Shown: positions 39,425-47,715, numbered from the stretch's first letter. The stretch: 64,000 nucleotides of DNA from Mycobacterium aquaticum (GCF_002086485.1 NZ_MVHF01000009.1:62001-126000); one strand, 5' to 3'. Notes: generated by a model from the letters alone, not told the origin. Made by a program: numbers and translations.

Positions 39425-40806
39425 GGCGTGTCATCCCAGTACATATTGCGCTCCCAATCGGTGACGTAACCACAGAATCGAGCCCACTCATCGGTGTGGA
39501 AGTCGATGAGCAGTTCGGACAACTTCGGTCCGCAAGCCTGGGTCAGCACCTCGTCGGCGCGGAAGGCGTCGATGGCCTCTCCCAGGGTCAGCGGCAGGGC
39601 GGGGAACCGCGCGTCGTGCGGGGTGTCGTAGGACGACCCTTTCGTCGGCTGGCCCGGGTCGATCGAGTTCTTCATGCCATCCTCGAGCGCCGCCAACATG
39701 ATCGCGTGCGACAGATAGGGGTTCGTACTCGCGTCGGGCAGCTTGTACTCGAGGCGGCCGTTGGCCGACAACCGTACCGTGCAGGTCTTGTTGTCCAGGC
39801 CCCAGTTGATCCGGGACGGCGCGAATTGCCCTGCATCCCAATATCGTTTGTAGGAATTCACGGTCGAGCCGTTGACCAGCATGGCGCCGGCGCTGTGGGC
39901 CAGCAGGCCACCGAGCGCGTGCTTGCCCACTTCGGTCAGGTGTAGCTCGGCGATCTCGGGGTCCTCCAGGACGTTGACGTTGTCGCGCCACAGGCTGAAG
40001 TTGTGGTGGCAACCGTTGCCCATCATGCCGGTGGCCGGTTTCGGCATGAAGCTGGCCTGGATGCCCAGCTCACGTGCGACCTGCTTGCAGATCTGGCGAT
40101 AAGTGGTGAGCCGGTCGGCGGTCAGATCGGCCCGGTCGAACATGAAGTTGAGTTCGACCTGGAACTCGTCCTCGTAGTCGCCTTCGATCATGTCCAGGCC
40201 GAGCGCCTGCGCGTACTCGATCACCTTCTTGACGATCGGGCGATTCCGCTCGAGGTGCTCGATGTGGTACGCCGGGCTGGACCCGGGCCGGAAGTGCGCC
40301 TCGAGTCCTTCACCCTGCCAGGTCATCTCGGGCTCGCAGCCGGTGCGCAGCTCCAGGCCGGTGCGATCGGTGAACCCGGAGTGCATCCGATGCAGCAAAC
40401 CGCGGGTGTCACAGGCGAATTCGGCGCCGGCATCCTCGGCGAGGTGATCGGGTTCGTACAGCCGGCAGAACACCCGCGCAAAGGTGGTGTCCCAGGGGAG
40501 GACCGCGAAGGTGTCGAGGTCCGGCACCGCGGTGTATTCGGGGGCGTTCACCCCACCGGCCAGCAGTACACCCGCGCGGGTGCCCTGCAGGTTGGCGATC
40601 GCGGTCTGGTGCTGTTGCACACCTTTGACGGCCAACCGTTCGAAGTGGTGGGCGGGCACCACCTTTCCCACGACGCGGCCGGTGATGGTGATCGCCTGGA
40701 AGTAGACGAGTTCCACCCCGCGATCGGTGATCGTGGAGAGCGCGGCGGCAAGGTCGGGGCTGGTGGCGTTGTCCTGGCGGTGCAGGTCCAGTGGTGTGGT
40801 GGTCAT
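39421..40806 (-). CDS. Glutamine synthetase-like gamma-glutamyl-amine ligase (PuuA-like)
   Basis: A 461-residue protein of the GlnA3/PuuA branch of glutamine synthetases, which use ATP to join glutamate to an amine rather than to ammonia. Visible motifs include GCEPEMTWQ and DYEDEFQVELNF (metal-binding glutamates), NGCHHNFSLW (His in the active site), NSYKRYW and NWGLDNKTCTVRL (substrate and phosphate contacts). The adenylylation loop of GlnA1 is not seen. In mycobacterial morpholine/piperidine loci a glutamine synthetase-like gene lies next to the P450 genes, as here. Inferred role: gamma-glutamylation of the amino acid or amine released by ring opening. GAGGT ribosome site before the ATG at 40806. 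Confidence 0.9.
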   Translation of the reverse strand: MTTTPLDLHRQDNATSPDLAAALSTITDRGVELVYFQAITITGRVVGKVVPAHHFERLAVKGVQQHQTAIANLQGTRAGVLLAGGVNAPEYTAVPDLDTFAVLPWDTTFARVFCRLYEPDHLAEDAGAEFACDTRGLLHRMHSGFTDRTGLELRTGCEPEMTWQGEGLEAHFRPGSSPAYHIEHLERNRPIVKKVIEYAQALGLDMIEGDYEDEFQVELNFMFDRADLTADRLTTYRQICKQVARELGIQASFMPKPATGMMGNGCHHNFSLWRDNVNVLEDPEIAELHLTEVGKHALGGLLAHSAGAMLVNGSTVNSYKRYWDAGQFAPSRINWGLDNKTCTVRLSANGRLEYKLPDASTNPYLSHAIMLAALEDGMKNSIDPGQPTKGSSYDTPHDARFPALPLTLGEAIDAFRADEVLTQACGPKLSELLIDFHTDEWARFCGYVTDWERNMYWDDTP

Positions 40807-40837
40807 CGGATTACCTCGTTGTGGAAAGGATTGGTTG

Positions 40838-42043
40838 TCATGCCGTCACGTCGGCGGCGACGAAGGCTTCGCGCAGGGCGCGGCACCGGGCGGGGCTGAG
40901 GTTGACCGCGACGGTGCCGATGTGGCGGTTGTCGTGGTGGTATGTGGCGACGACGCCCGCGGTCAGGTCGTCGAGATCGCCCTCCTCGATGCGGATCTCG
41001 TCGGCCAATGCCGGTGAGCCGTAACTCTGCAGGCGCAGGTCGCGTTGGTCGCTCCAGAACGCCGGGACGGGGCTGAACGGTGTGCCGTCACCAGGGCCGC
41101 GCACGAGCGTGGCCGCTGCCCGCCTGGCCGTGTCGGTGGGTATCGACCAATGCTCGACACGGCGTGGCACGTCATCGAACAGCGGGTTGGGAAAGCGCGC
41201 GATATCACCCACCGCAACCACATCCGCGGCACCGATCACGGCGAGCTCGTTGTCGGTGAGCACGCCGTCGCTCAGGTCGAGCCCATTGCGGTCGAGCCAC
41301 TCGACGTTGCAGACCGATCCCACGGCCTCGACCACGAGATCGGCGGCCAAAGTTGTACCGGTGTCGAGCACCACACCGGTGACCTTGCCGTCGCCGGTGA
41401 AGGCCGTGACGCCGGTCCCGGTGAGGAATTGGATGCCATTGGTGCTGTGATGGCGCTGGACCGCGGTGGCCACGTCGACGCCGAGGACACGTTGCATCGG
41501 TGCCCCCGCGGGTTCGACAACCGTCACCTGGTGCCCCAACGATGTGAGGGTTCCGGCCACCTCGCACCCGATGAAGCCGGCACCCACCACGACGACGCGG
41601 CTTTCCGGTCGCAGGGCGTGGCGTAGGCCGAGGCAGTCCTCGACGGTCCGCAATACGTGTCGGCCCCGCTCGGGGCCCGGCACGGTGAGCCGTCGGGGCC
41701 GCAGCCCCGTGGCGACGACGAGCCCGTCGTAGGACACCGTGGCTCCGGAGTCGACAGTCACGGTGTGCGCGGCGAGGTCTGCGGCCACCACCGGTGTGCG
41801 GAAGCGGAAGTCGACGTCGGCCAGGCTCGTCCGGCGGCGGAACGCCAGGCGGGTGGCCAGCTCGGCGGGGAGATCCGAATCTGGCTGGGCGAGAGCCTCT
41901 TTGGAGAGCGGAGGCCGATTGTAGGGAAAGTGCCGCTCGGCGGAGAACACGGTGATCGTCCCGGTGTGGCCGAGTGCGCGGAGCTGCTCAGCTGAACGCA
42001 GGCCGGCCAGTGAGCCACCGACGACGGCGATGTGGCGAGACAT
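40838..42043 (-). CDS. NADH-dependent ferredoxin reductase for the P450
   Basis: A 401-residue FAD protein of the putidaredoxin reductase type. The FAD motif is VVGGSLAGLRSAEQL, the NAD motif VVVGAGFIGCEVAGTL, with ATGLRPRRL between them and VGDIARFPNPL near the C-terminus contacting FAD. It passes electrons from NAD(P)H to the ferredoxin encoded next to it. It starts one base inside the ferredoxin stop (TGATG). The order P450, ferredoxin, reductase equals that of the mycobacterial morABC/pip genes. Confidence 0.93.
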   Translation of the reverse strand: MSRHIAVVGGSLAGLRSAEQLRALGHTGTITVFSAERHFPYNRPPLSKEALAQPDSDLPAELATRLAFRRRTSLADVDFRFRTPVVAADLAAHTVTVDSGATVSYDGLVVATGLRPRRLTVPGPERGRHVLRTVEDCLGLRHALRPESRVVVVGAGFIGCEVAGTLTSLGHQVTVVEPAGAPMQRVLGVDVATAVQRHHSTNGIQFLTGTGVTAFTGDGKVTGVVLDTGTTLAADLVVEAVGSVCNVEWLDRNGLDLSDGVLTDNELAVIGAADVVAVGDIARFPNPLFDDVPRRVEHWSIPTDTARRAAATLVRGPGDGTPFSPVPAFWSDQRDLRLQSYGSPALADEIRIEEGDLDDLTAGVVATYHHDNRHIGTVAVNLSPARCRALREAFVAADVTA

Positions 42044-42231
42044 CAGTCCTCGATGAGGATGGCCTGGGCGGGGCAGACGTCCGCGGCTTCTTCGACGTAA
42101 TCCCGCTCGGCATCACTGGGACAGCCGTGATATTCGAGCTTGCCGTCGTCGTTCATGGTGAAGACGTTGGGTGCGGCGATGGCGCACTGGCCGTGGTCCT
42201 GGCAGAGGGCGAGATCGACGGTGACGCGCAT
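42043..42231 (-). CDS. 3Fe-4S-type ferredoxin for the P450
   Basis: A 62-residue ferredoxin with cluster ligands Cys10, His13 (in the CxxHxxC motif, the His replacing the second cysteine), Cys16 and Cys53 in the CP motif. This CxxHxxC-(x)n-CP pattern is typical of mycobacterial P450 redox partners that carry a 3Fe-4S cluster. It transfers electrons from the reductase to the P450. It starts 26 bp after the P450 stop, with AAGGAA upstream. Confidence 0.95.
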   Translation of the reverse strand: MRVTVDLALCQDHGQCAIAAPNVFTMNDDGKLEYHGCPSDAERDYVEEAADVCPAQAILIED

Positions 42232-42257
42232 GAGGGTTCCTTCCTGGGGGAGTGGGG

Positions 42258-43460
42258 TCAGGGTGCCGGCGTGAAACCGATGGGCAGCCGGATCGGGCCG
42301 GTGTTACCGGAGTCCGGAAGCCAGGTCGCGCCGGGCAGTTCGTGCGGCTCGCGAAGTCTGCGGGCCAGCAGGGGCAGCGCCTCGCTCATGTCCGAGCGGG
42401 CCACGAAGTGGCCGAGGCAGTGATGGGCTCCGCCGCCGAAACCGAAGTGTGGCTTGCGTTCTGCGGCGATGTCGAAGCCAGGCGCGAACACGCGCGGATC
42501 GGTACCGGCCGACTCGCTGTACAGGTGCACGGTGGTGCCTGCGGCGAGTTCGACGCCTTCGTACTCGAAATCCTCGAGCACTTCGCGGGTTACCCAGCGC
42601 ACGGTCGGGTTGACCCGCATGACCTCTTCCACGGCCTTGCCGCCGAGGCCGGGGTTCTCGGCGAGCAGGCGCCACTGGTCGAGGTTGGCCATGAAGGTCT
42701 GCATCGCGAGACCGAGCTGATTGCGTGTGGTGTCGAATCCGCCGAAGATCAAGAGCACCATGGCATCTCGCAGCTCGGTGTCGGACATCCTGCCGTCCTC
42801 GGGCCGGGACGCGTTGACCAGTGCGGTGACGAAGTCGTCGCGCGGGTTGGCTCGCCGGTCGGCGATGAGGTCATCGCAGTAGTCGTACAGGCGCTGCAAC
42901 GCGGCTTCGATCTTGGGCAGATCCTCGCGCAGCGTCACGCCCATCGCCAGGCCGATCGTCACCGACTCGGAAGCGATGATCTTCCATTCGGTTTCGGGGA
43001 TGCCCAGCATGATTGCGATGACCCGGGCGGCGTACGGCTCGGCGAATTCGCTGACGAATTCACACCGATCGGGTTCGGCGAAGCCGTCGATGAGCTCGCT
43101 CGCCAGGGCCTGGAACCGCGGCACCAGCCCGCCGATGAGTTTGGGGGAGAACGCGGGGTTCATGAGCCGGCGCAGCCGGTGGTGCTCCTCGCCCTCCTTG
43201 TTCAGGATCCAGCTGGCGAACCAGTCGGCGAACGGGCCTTCGGTCACACCGTTGTGGGCCGGCCAGGCGACGCTGCCCTGGCGCAGTTTCGGGTGCTTGA
43301 GCAGGCGGCTGACCTGCTCGTACCGGAGTACGGCGATGCCGTACGGGGTGGTGGCGTACCAGCTGCGTTCCCTGGCGTCGTGCACCTCGGCGGAGGTGAT
43401 GGAAAAGGCCGGGTCGGCGACGTCGAAGGCGGGGGCTTGGCCGATTGTTGCGGAAGGCAT
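42258..43460 (-). CDS. pipA: Cytochrome P450, CYP151-like secondary amine monooxygenase
   Basis: A 400-residue bacterial P450. The oxygen-binding I-helix motif is GGFDTTRN, the ExxR pair is in EEVMR, and the heme-thiolate cysteine is about Cys348 in FGFGGGAHHCLGH. The N-terminal region (IGQAPAFDVADPAFSITSAEVHDARERSWYATT) is what I recall of CYP151 (P450mor/PipA) of Mycobacterium strains that degrade morpholine, piperidine and pyrrolidine. It hydroxylates the carbon next to the ring nitrogen so the ring opens. GGAGGAAG lies before the ATG. First gene of a tight operon with its redox partners and gamma-glutamyl enzymes; family assignment is strong, subfamily assignment from memory. Confidence 0.88.
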   Translation of the reverse strand: MPSATIGQAPAFDVADPAFSITSAEVHDARERSWYATTPYGIAVLRYEQVSRLLKHPKLRQGSVAWPAHNGVTEGPFADWFASWILNKEGEEHHRLRRLMNPAFSPKLIGGLVPRFQALASELIDGFAEPDRCEFVSEFAEPYAARVIAIMLGIPETEWKIIASESVTIGLAMGVTLREDLPKIEAALQRLYDYCDDLIADRRANPRDDFVTALVNASRPEDGRMSDTELRDAMVLLIFGGFDTTRNQLGLAMQTFMANLDQWRLLAENPGLGGKAVEEVMRVNPTVRWVTREVLEDFEYEGVELAAGTTVHLYSESAGTDPRVFAPGFDIAAERKPHFGFGGGAHHCLGHFVARSDMSEALPLLARRLREPHELPGATWLPDSGNTGPIRLPIGFTPAP

Positions 43461-43500
43461 TGGGCTTCCTCCGAGAGCTCGGGGATCGAATGATCACTAA

Positions 43501-43529
43501 ATACTCTAGAACTAGATCCTTAATGTCAA
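43501..43529 (-). promoter_or_regulatory. P450 operon promoter with overlapping CTAG palindrome
   Basis: Reading leftward, a perfect -35 TTGACA (43529-43524) is followed after 17 nt by GAGTAT (43506-43501), or after 15 nt by TAGAGT (43508-43503). The palindrome TCTAGAACTAGA (43505-43516) covers the spacer and -10 region, a good place for a repressor. The likely repressor is the GntR protein encoded upstream. The region is markedly A/T-rich compared with its surroundings. Confidence 0.55.
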
Positions 43530-43587
43530 TAGGTGAATGCGAACTGGCGGCAAAATGCCGGACAGCAGGGGGTTTACCGCTGATAAG

Positions 43588-44319
43588 TCAGTCGCGGGCA
43601 GGCCAGGCGATGGCGAGCACCCAGCCGATGCCCAGCGGCATGTCGGCGACCTCGCGATATGCCGACGGATCATCGGCCGGGCCCACCGCAGGCATGGCGG
43701 GCAGCCGCGAGCCAACGAACCAGCGTGGCGTGTTCGCAGCGATGACGCGGCGCTCGGTGCTGACGATCAACGCGTCGTCGCCGGTCTCGCGCAGCACTTC
43801 GAGCAGCTTGCGTTCTACCTCGCCGACCACCAGGTCGGCGCCCGCGATGCCGAGAAACGTGCCGTCCTCGCCGACGATGGGAATCGTGGCGGTGATGGTG
43901 TACATGTCCGAGCCGCTGTAGTCGACGTACGGTCCGTAGGCCACGCGTTGCTGGCCGTGCAGCGCGAGTTGGTACCAGTCCATCTGCAGGTAGTCGTAGA
44001 CGTCGATGCTGGTGGGGTCGAAGTTGAGGCGCAGCCGGGCCACGCGGTCGTCGCGGCGCTGCCACCAGGCCAGATAGCGCTCTTTGCCTTCGACGGCGAA
44101 CGGCGCGGCGATGAAACCCATGCCCCAGACCCCACGATGGTTCTGTAGGAGACCGGCGAGCATGCGCTGCAGCCCGCTGAAATGCGACTCGGTGAGCGCC
44201 GCGCGCCGGGGCCGGCTGCGCAGCACCTCGTCGGCGACCTGGCCCAGCAGGTCATAGATCGGTTCGAGCGGTTGCGACGCCCGCTCGGCGAGGTGGCGAG
44301 CCAGCGTGTCGTCGGTCAT
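43588..44319 (-). CDS. Stand-alone Cache-domain sensor protein
   Basis: A 243-residue protein that consists of a single Cache (PDC-type) ligand-binding domain with helical N-terminus. Typical features are the WGMGFIA strand, the FDPTSIDVYDYLQMDWYQLALHGQQRVAYGPYVDYSGSDMYTITATIPI block and GTFLGIAGADLVV. Cache domains normally lie outside the cell between two membrane helices of a receptor; this protein has no membrane helix, no signal peptide and no output domain, so it should be soluble in the cytoplasm. Its start overlaps the GntR stop as ATGA, so both are made together. Possibly it binds an amine and acts with the regulator. PipR-adjacent role inferred. Confidence 0.85.
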   Translation of the reverse strand: MTDDTLARHLAERASQPLEPIYDLLGQVADEVLRSRPRRAALTESHFSGLQRMLAGLLQNHRGVWGMGFIAAPFAVEGKERYLAWWQRRDDRVARLRLNFDPTSIDVYDYLQMDWYQLALHGQQRVAYGPYVDYSGSDMYTITATIPIVGEDGTFLGIAGADLVVGEVERKLLEVLRETGDDALIVSTERRVIAANTPRWFVGSRLPAMPAVGPADDPSAYREVADMPLGIGWVLAIAWPARD

Positions 44320-45086
44320 GAGCCGGATTCCTGGGTCGTGAGGTCCAAGTTGACGGTGGTCAGGCGCGCAAGCTGTCCCATGACGTGCGCTTCCGCAAGC
44401 TGCCGCGCGTCGTCGGCCTTCTCCGCAGCAACTGCTGCGGCGATGGCGTGCTGCTCCTCGACGTAGGCGGCCACGTCGAGCGGCGGGCCAAGAGGCAGCC
44501 AGATCAGGCCGGCCACTTCGGCCTGCAGGTTCGCCTCGCGGCGGGCCAACCGCGCCGACTGCGACGCAATGGCCACCTGGATCTGGAACCGGCTGTCGGC
44601 CCGGATCCGATCCCCGAGCGTCGTCGCCGCATCGAGCTGATCGGTGAGGGCGAACAGACGCCGCACGGCGTAGGGCGCGGCGCGCTGCGCGGCCAGACGC
44701 GCGGCCAGCCCGGCGATCGCGGTGTGTTCATCGAACAGGTCTCGCAGGTCAGAGGCGCTCATGGCGGCCAGTCGCGCGGTCAGCTGGTCGATGGGTGGGC
44801 CCTCGGGCCGTCGTACGAACGAGCCGCCGCTGCGGCCCCGCCGGGTCTCGACCAGCTGTTGTTCGCGCAGCGTCGCCAGCGCTTCGCGGACGGTCATGGG
44901 CGCCACCCCGAACTGGGCGGCGAGATCGATTTCGACGGGCAGCCGCTCGCCGTCGTCGAGCAACCCGAGATGGATCGCCTCGGTGATGCGTTGCACGATC
45001 TCGTCGGCGCGCCCCACCGGCGCTTCCGGCGCGACCAGCGGCGACAACGACGACACCTGCGTCTCCTCCTCCGCGAACGTCCTCAT
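44316..45086 (-). CDS. GntR/FadR-family (FCD) transcriptional regulator
   Basis: A 256-residue regulator. The N-terminal winged helix has EIVQRITEAIHLGLLDDGERLP, DLAAQFGVAPMTVREALATLREQQLVETRRGRSGGSFV, and the C-terminal all-helical FCD domain (LRDLFDEHTAIAGLAARLAA, RFQIQVAIASQSARL, AYVEEQHAIAAAVAAEKADDARQLAEAHV) binds the effector. Mycobacterial piperidine loci contain a GntR repressor (PipR) upstream of pipA, and this gene occupies that place. ATG at 45086 is preferred over a TTG 21 bp upstream. It is divergent from the APC permease and coupled to the Cache gene. Confidence 0.9.
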   Translation of the reverse strand: MRTFAEEETQVSSLSPLVAPEAPVGRADEIVQRITEAIHLGLLDDGERLPVEIDLAAQFGVAPMTVREALATLREQQLVETRRGRSGGSFVRRPEGPPIDQLTARLAAMSASDLRDLFDEHTAIAGLAARLAAQRAAPYAVRRLFALTDQLDAATTLGDRIRADSRFQIQVAIASQSARLARREANLQAEVAGLIWLPLGPPLDVAAYVEEQHAIAAAVAAEKADDARQLAEAHVMGQLARLTTVNLDLTTQESGS

Positions 45087-45163
45087 CGCGAGGTCCGACG
45101 ACGGCAATCTACCGGATTTCGGGCCAATTCCGCCGAATCTCTTGCCGGATAAACCATAGGACT

Positions 45164-45180
45164 GTAGTTTTTCGCACTAC
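45164..45180. promoter_or_regulatory. Inverted repeat in the GntR/permease divergent region
   Basis: GTAGT and ACTAC are separated by 7 nt (TTTTCGC) in the 126-bp gap between the GntR gene and the permease. Position and symmetry make it a candidate operator for the GntR protein; the sequence differs from the palindrome at the P450 promoter, so this is weak. Confidence 0.3.
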
Positions 45181-45212
45181 TTCACCTTGCGCCTACCCAA
45201 GAAAGTACGGCC

Positions 45213-46715
45213 ATGTCAACTTCCAGCCCCGCCCGTCCCGACGAGGACGACGTCCAACATCTGCACGCCCTCGGTTACCAGTCCGAATTCAAACGCGACA
45301 TGAGCCCCTGGGCGAACTTCTCGCTCGGCTTCACGTATCTGTCGCCCGTCGTCGGCGTCTACACGCTGTTCGCCTATGCGCTGGCCACTGGCGGTCCACC
45401 CATGATCTGGAGCTTCCTCATCGTCGGCGTGGGCCAGCTCCTGGTGGCGCTCACGTTCAGCGAGATCGTCGCCCAGTTCCCCGTCGCCGGCGGCGTGTAC
45501 CCGTGGGCGCGACGGCTGTGGGGTCGCCGGTATGCGTGGATGACCGGATGGGTCTACCTGGTGGCCCTCCTGGTCACCATCGCCTCCGTGGTCTACGGCG
45601 CCGGACCGTTCATCGCGGCAGCATTCGGTTTCGACGCGACGGTGAACAACACGATCGCCTTCGCGCTCGTTCTCCTCGCGGTGGCCACGGCCATCAACTT
45701 CATGGGCACCAAAGTGCTTGCCAAAGCGGCGATCATCGGTTTCACCGCGGAGATCATCGGCGCGCTGGTCGTGGGCGGCTGGCTGCTCATCGGGCACCGT
45801 CATCACAACCTGAGCGTGCTGTTCGACAGCTTCGGCGCAGGCGGCGACGGCAACTACATGTGGGCATTCGCCGCGGCTGCGCTCATCGGCGTCTACCAGT
45901 ACTACGGCTTCGAAGCGTGCGGTGACGTCGCCGAAGAGGTGCCCAATCCGGGCCGTCTGATTCCCAAGGCCATGCGCCGCACCATCTACATCGGCGGCGC
46001 CGCAGCAACATTCGTCTGCCTGGCGCTCGTGTTGTCGGTCGCCGACATCCCGGCCGTCATCGCAGGCACGGACACCGATCCGGTGAGCACCGTCCTGAAC
46101 GAGGCGTTCGGGCCCGTCGGCGCCAAGGTGATCCTGCTCGTGGTGCTGATCTCCTTTCTGTCCTGCGCGATGAGCCTGCAGGCCGCCGCGAGCAGATTGG
46201 CCTATTCCTACGGGCGTGACGGCATGATCATGGGCAGCTCACTGCTCAAGAAGTTCTCGGCGACCCGCCACGTGCCGCCGTACGCGCTGATATTGGCCGC
46301 GATCGTCCCCGCCCTCATCGTCATCGGGTCGAAGGTCTCCACCGACGCCATCACCAAGATCATCAGCTTCGCGGCGTTCGGCATCTACCTCGGCTTCCAG
46401 ATGGTTGTGCTCGCCGCACTGCGGGCGCGGCTCAAGGGCTGGGTGCCCAGCGGCAAGTACCAACTCGGCAAGTGGGGCCTGGCCGTCAACATCGCCGCCC
46501 TGGTCTACGGCGTCACCGCGATGATCAACATGGCATGGCCCCGGACCCCCGGTGCACCTTGGTACGACAACTGGATCGTGGCCCTCTCAGCCGCCGTCGT
46601 CGTCGGAATCGGCTTGGTGTACATGGTTGTTCACCCGCTTCACGACCGCAGCACGGCCCCACACAGCGACGCGATCCCCACGAAGGCCACGCCCAGGAAG
46701 ATGCCCACCCCCTGA
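45213..46715 (+). CDS. APC-superfamily amino acid/amine permease
   Basis: A 500-residue integral membrane transporter with about twelve helices, of the amino acid-polyamine-organocation superfamily. The N-terminal MSPWANFSLGFTYLSPVVGVYTLFAY and the VAGGVYPWARRLWG loop are characteristic, as is FEACGDVAEEVPNPGRLIPKAM between later helices. Closest type by pattern is the GABA/choline-like (GabP/Uga4, ACT) group. Being divergent from the GntR gene of the amine locus, it probably imports a cyclic amine or an amino acid derivative such as GABA or 5-aminovalerate. An A-rich weak ribosome site precedes the ATG. A 21-bp inverted repeat follows the stop. Confidence 0.9.
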   Translation: MSTSSPARPDEDDVQHLHALGYQSEFKRDMSPWANFSLGFTYLSPVVGVYTLFAYALATGGPPMIWSFLIVGVGQLLVALTFSEIVAQFPVAGGVYPWARRLWGRRYAWMTGWVYLVALLVTIASVVYGAGPFIAAAFGFDATVNNTIAFALVLLAVATAINFMGTKVLAKAAIIGFTAEIIGALVVGGWLLIGHRHHNLSVLFDSFGAGGDGNYMWAFAAAALIGVYQYYGFEACGDVAEEVPNPGRLIPKAMRRTIYIGGAAATFVCLALVLSVADIPAVIAGTDTDPVSTVLNEAFGPVGAKVILLVVLISFLSCAMSLQAAASRLAYSYGRDGMIMGSSLLKKFSATRHVPPYALILAAIVPALIVIGSKVSTDAITKIISFAAFGIYLGFQMVVLAALRARLKGWVPSGKYQLGKWGLAVNIAALVYGVTAMINMAWPRTPGAPWYDNWIVALSAAVVVGIGLVYMVVHPLHDRSTAPHSDAIPTKATPRKMPTP

Positions 46716-46720
46716 TGCCG

Positions 46721-46777
46721 CGGAACTGCATTCCCGGTCGTTGAGCGCCCACTTTTACGACCGGGAATGCAGTTCCG
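46721..46777. terminator. 21-bp perfect inverted repeat between convergent genes
   Basis: Arms at 46721-46741 and 46757-46777 are exact reverse complements (each contains GGAACTGCATTCCCGGTC or its complement) with a 15-nt loop. It begins 6 bp after the permease stop and faces the end of the LysR gene, so it can end transcription from both sides. The loop holds TTTT. Confidence 0.75.
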
Positions 46778-46808
46778 GTGTGGGGTCAGAGTTCCGGTGT
46801 GGGGTCAG
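46771..46808. repeat. Tandem 19-bp direct repeat
   Basis: AGTTCCGGTGTGGGGTCAG occurs twice in a row (46771-46789 and 46790-46808). The first copy overlaps the right arm of the inverted repeat and the LysR stop codon; the second lies in the last codons of the LysR gene, extending its C-terminus. Confidence 0.9.
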
Positions 46809-47715
46809 AGCGGGGCGAGCCGATCCGTTCCGCGTCCGCACGAACGACGGTGTCGGAGAAAACACTCAGCTTCTCCGCGAATGCGGCCAGCGATCCGGCG
46901 GCGTAGTGTGCCGGATTCCAGCAGGCGTGGATGGTCAACAGCACCGGATCCCCGGCGTCGTCAACAATGAGCAGCGGTCGGGCCCCGAAGCGTTCCAGGT
47001 CGGTAACCACGGCCACGCCGCGATCGGCTGCGGCCAGGGCCTGCCGCAGCGGTGGGGACTCGACCTCCTCGTAGCGGAGGTACTGAAGCGTGGCCCGGTT
47101 GACCGCTTCGTCGAAGACGAGTCGGGTCGGGTCGGCGCGGGTCGGAAGCAACAGCGGTACCTGCGACAGCTCCTCGAGGGAGACCGCCCTCCGGGCAGCC
47201 CAGGCATGCTCGGGTGCGACATAGGCCCGCAACGGCACACTGGTCAGGCGGATCCAGGCAAGCCTGCTCGCAGGCGGTGCCGTGGCGGCAAGGCCCAGGT
47301 CGTGACCGCCGAAGACGGCATCGTGCACGGCTTCCGACGGCACCTCGACCACCGAGATGAACGGATCGGCTGCGCCCAGTGTCGCGGTGAAAGGCGCAAG
47401 GACGTACTCGATGGTTGTGGTTGCGGCGACGACGGAGACCCTGGCCAGATGGCCTTGAGCAATCTGCTGCGCCGCCATTTTCGCCGTCTCGGCGCGGGCC
47501 ACGATGTCGGCGGCGATGTCGAGCATGTGCCGCCCCGCGTCGGTGAGGGTGAGCCGCGGGCCTTGGCGGACAAACAGACTCACACCGAGATCGTGTTCCA
47601 GTCGTTGGAGCTGCCGGGAAATCGCCGGTTGCGCCACGTGCAGGCGGGCGGCCGCAGCGGTGACGGTCCCATGCTCGGCGACGGCCAAGAAGTATCGCAG
47701 GTGTCGCAGCTCCAC
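46786..47715 (-). CDS. LysR-family transcriptional regulator
   Basis: A 309-residue regulator. The N-terminal winged helix-turn-helix is standard (LRHLRYFLAVAEHGTVTAAAARLHVAQPAISRQLQRLEHDLGVSLFVR), followed by the two-lobed effector domain. The GTG at 47715 is chosen because LysR proteins begin with this MELRHLRYF-type sequence; TATTGT (47729-47724) lies 8 nt upstream and may be a -10 box of a leaderless transcript. The last residues (GSPRSDPTPEL) are encoded by the dispersed DNA repeat shared with the amidase gene and look like an addition. Divergent from the serine hydrolase, its likely target. Confidence 0.9.
   Translation of the reverse strand: MELRHLRYFLAVAEHGTVTAAAARLHVAQPAISRQLQRLEHDLGVSLFVRQGPRLTLTDAGRHMLDIAADIVARAETAKMAAQQIAQGHLARVSVVAATTTIEYVLAPFTATLGAADPFISVVEVPSEAVHDAVFGGHDLGLAATAPPASRLAWIRLTSVPLRAYVAPEHAWAARRAVSLEELSQVPLLLPTRADPTRLVFDEAVNRATLQYLRYEEVESPPLRQALAAADRGVAVVTDLERFGARPLLIVDDAGDPVLLTIHACWNPAHYAAGSLAAFAEKLSVFSDTVVRADAERIGSPRSDPTPEL
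46790..46827. repeat. Dispersed 38-bp repeat, copy A (end of LysR gene)
   Basis: This 38-bp stretch is 35/38 identical to 50379-50416 at the end of the amidase gene, differing at positions 11, 13 and 21. It is read in different frames by the two genes, so the likeness is at DNA level. Confidence 0.85.

Noticed and set aside
46721..46808. Ends of an insertion sequence
   Set aside because: No transposase nearby and the arms are only 15 nt apart; a hairpin with a small tandem duplication explains it.
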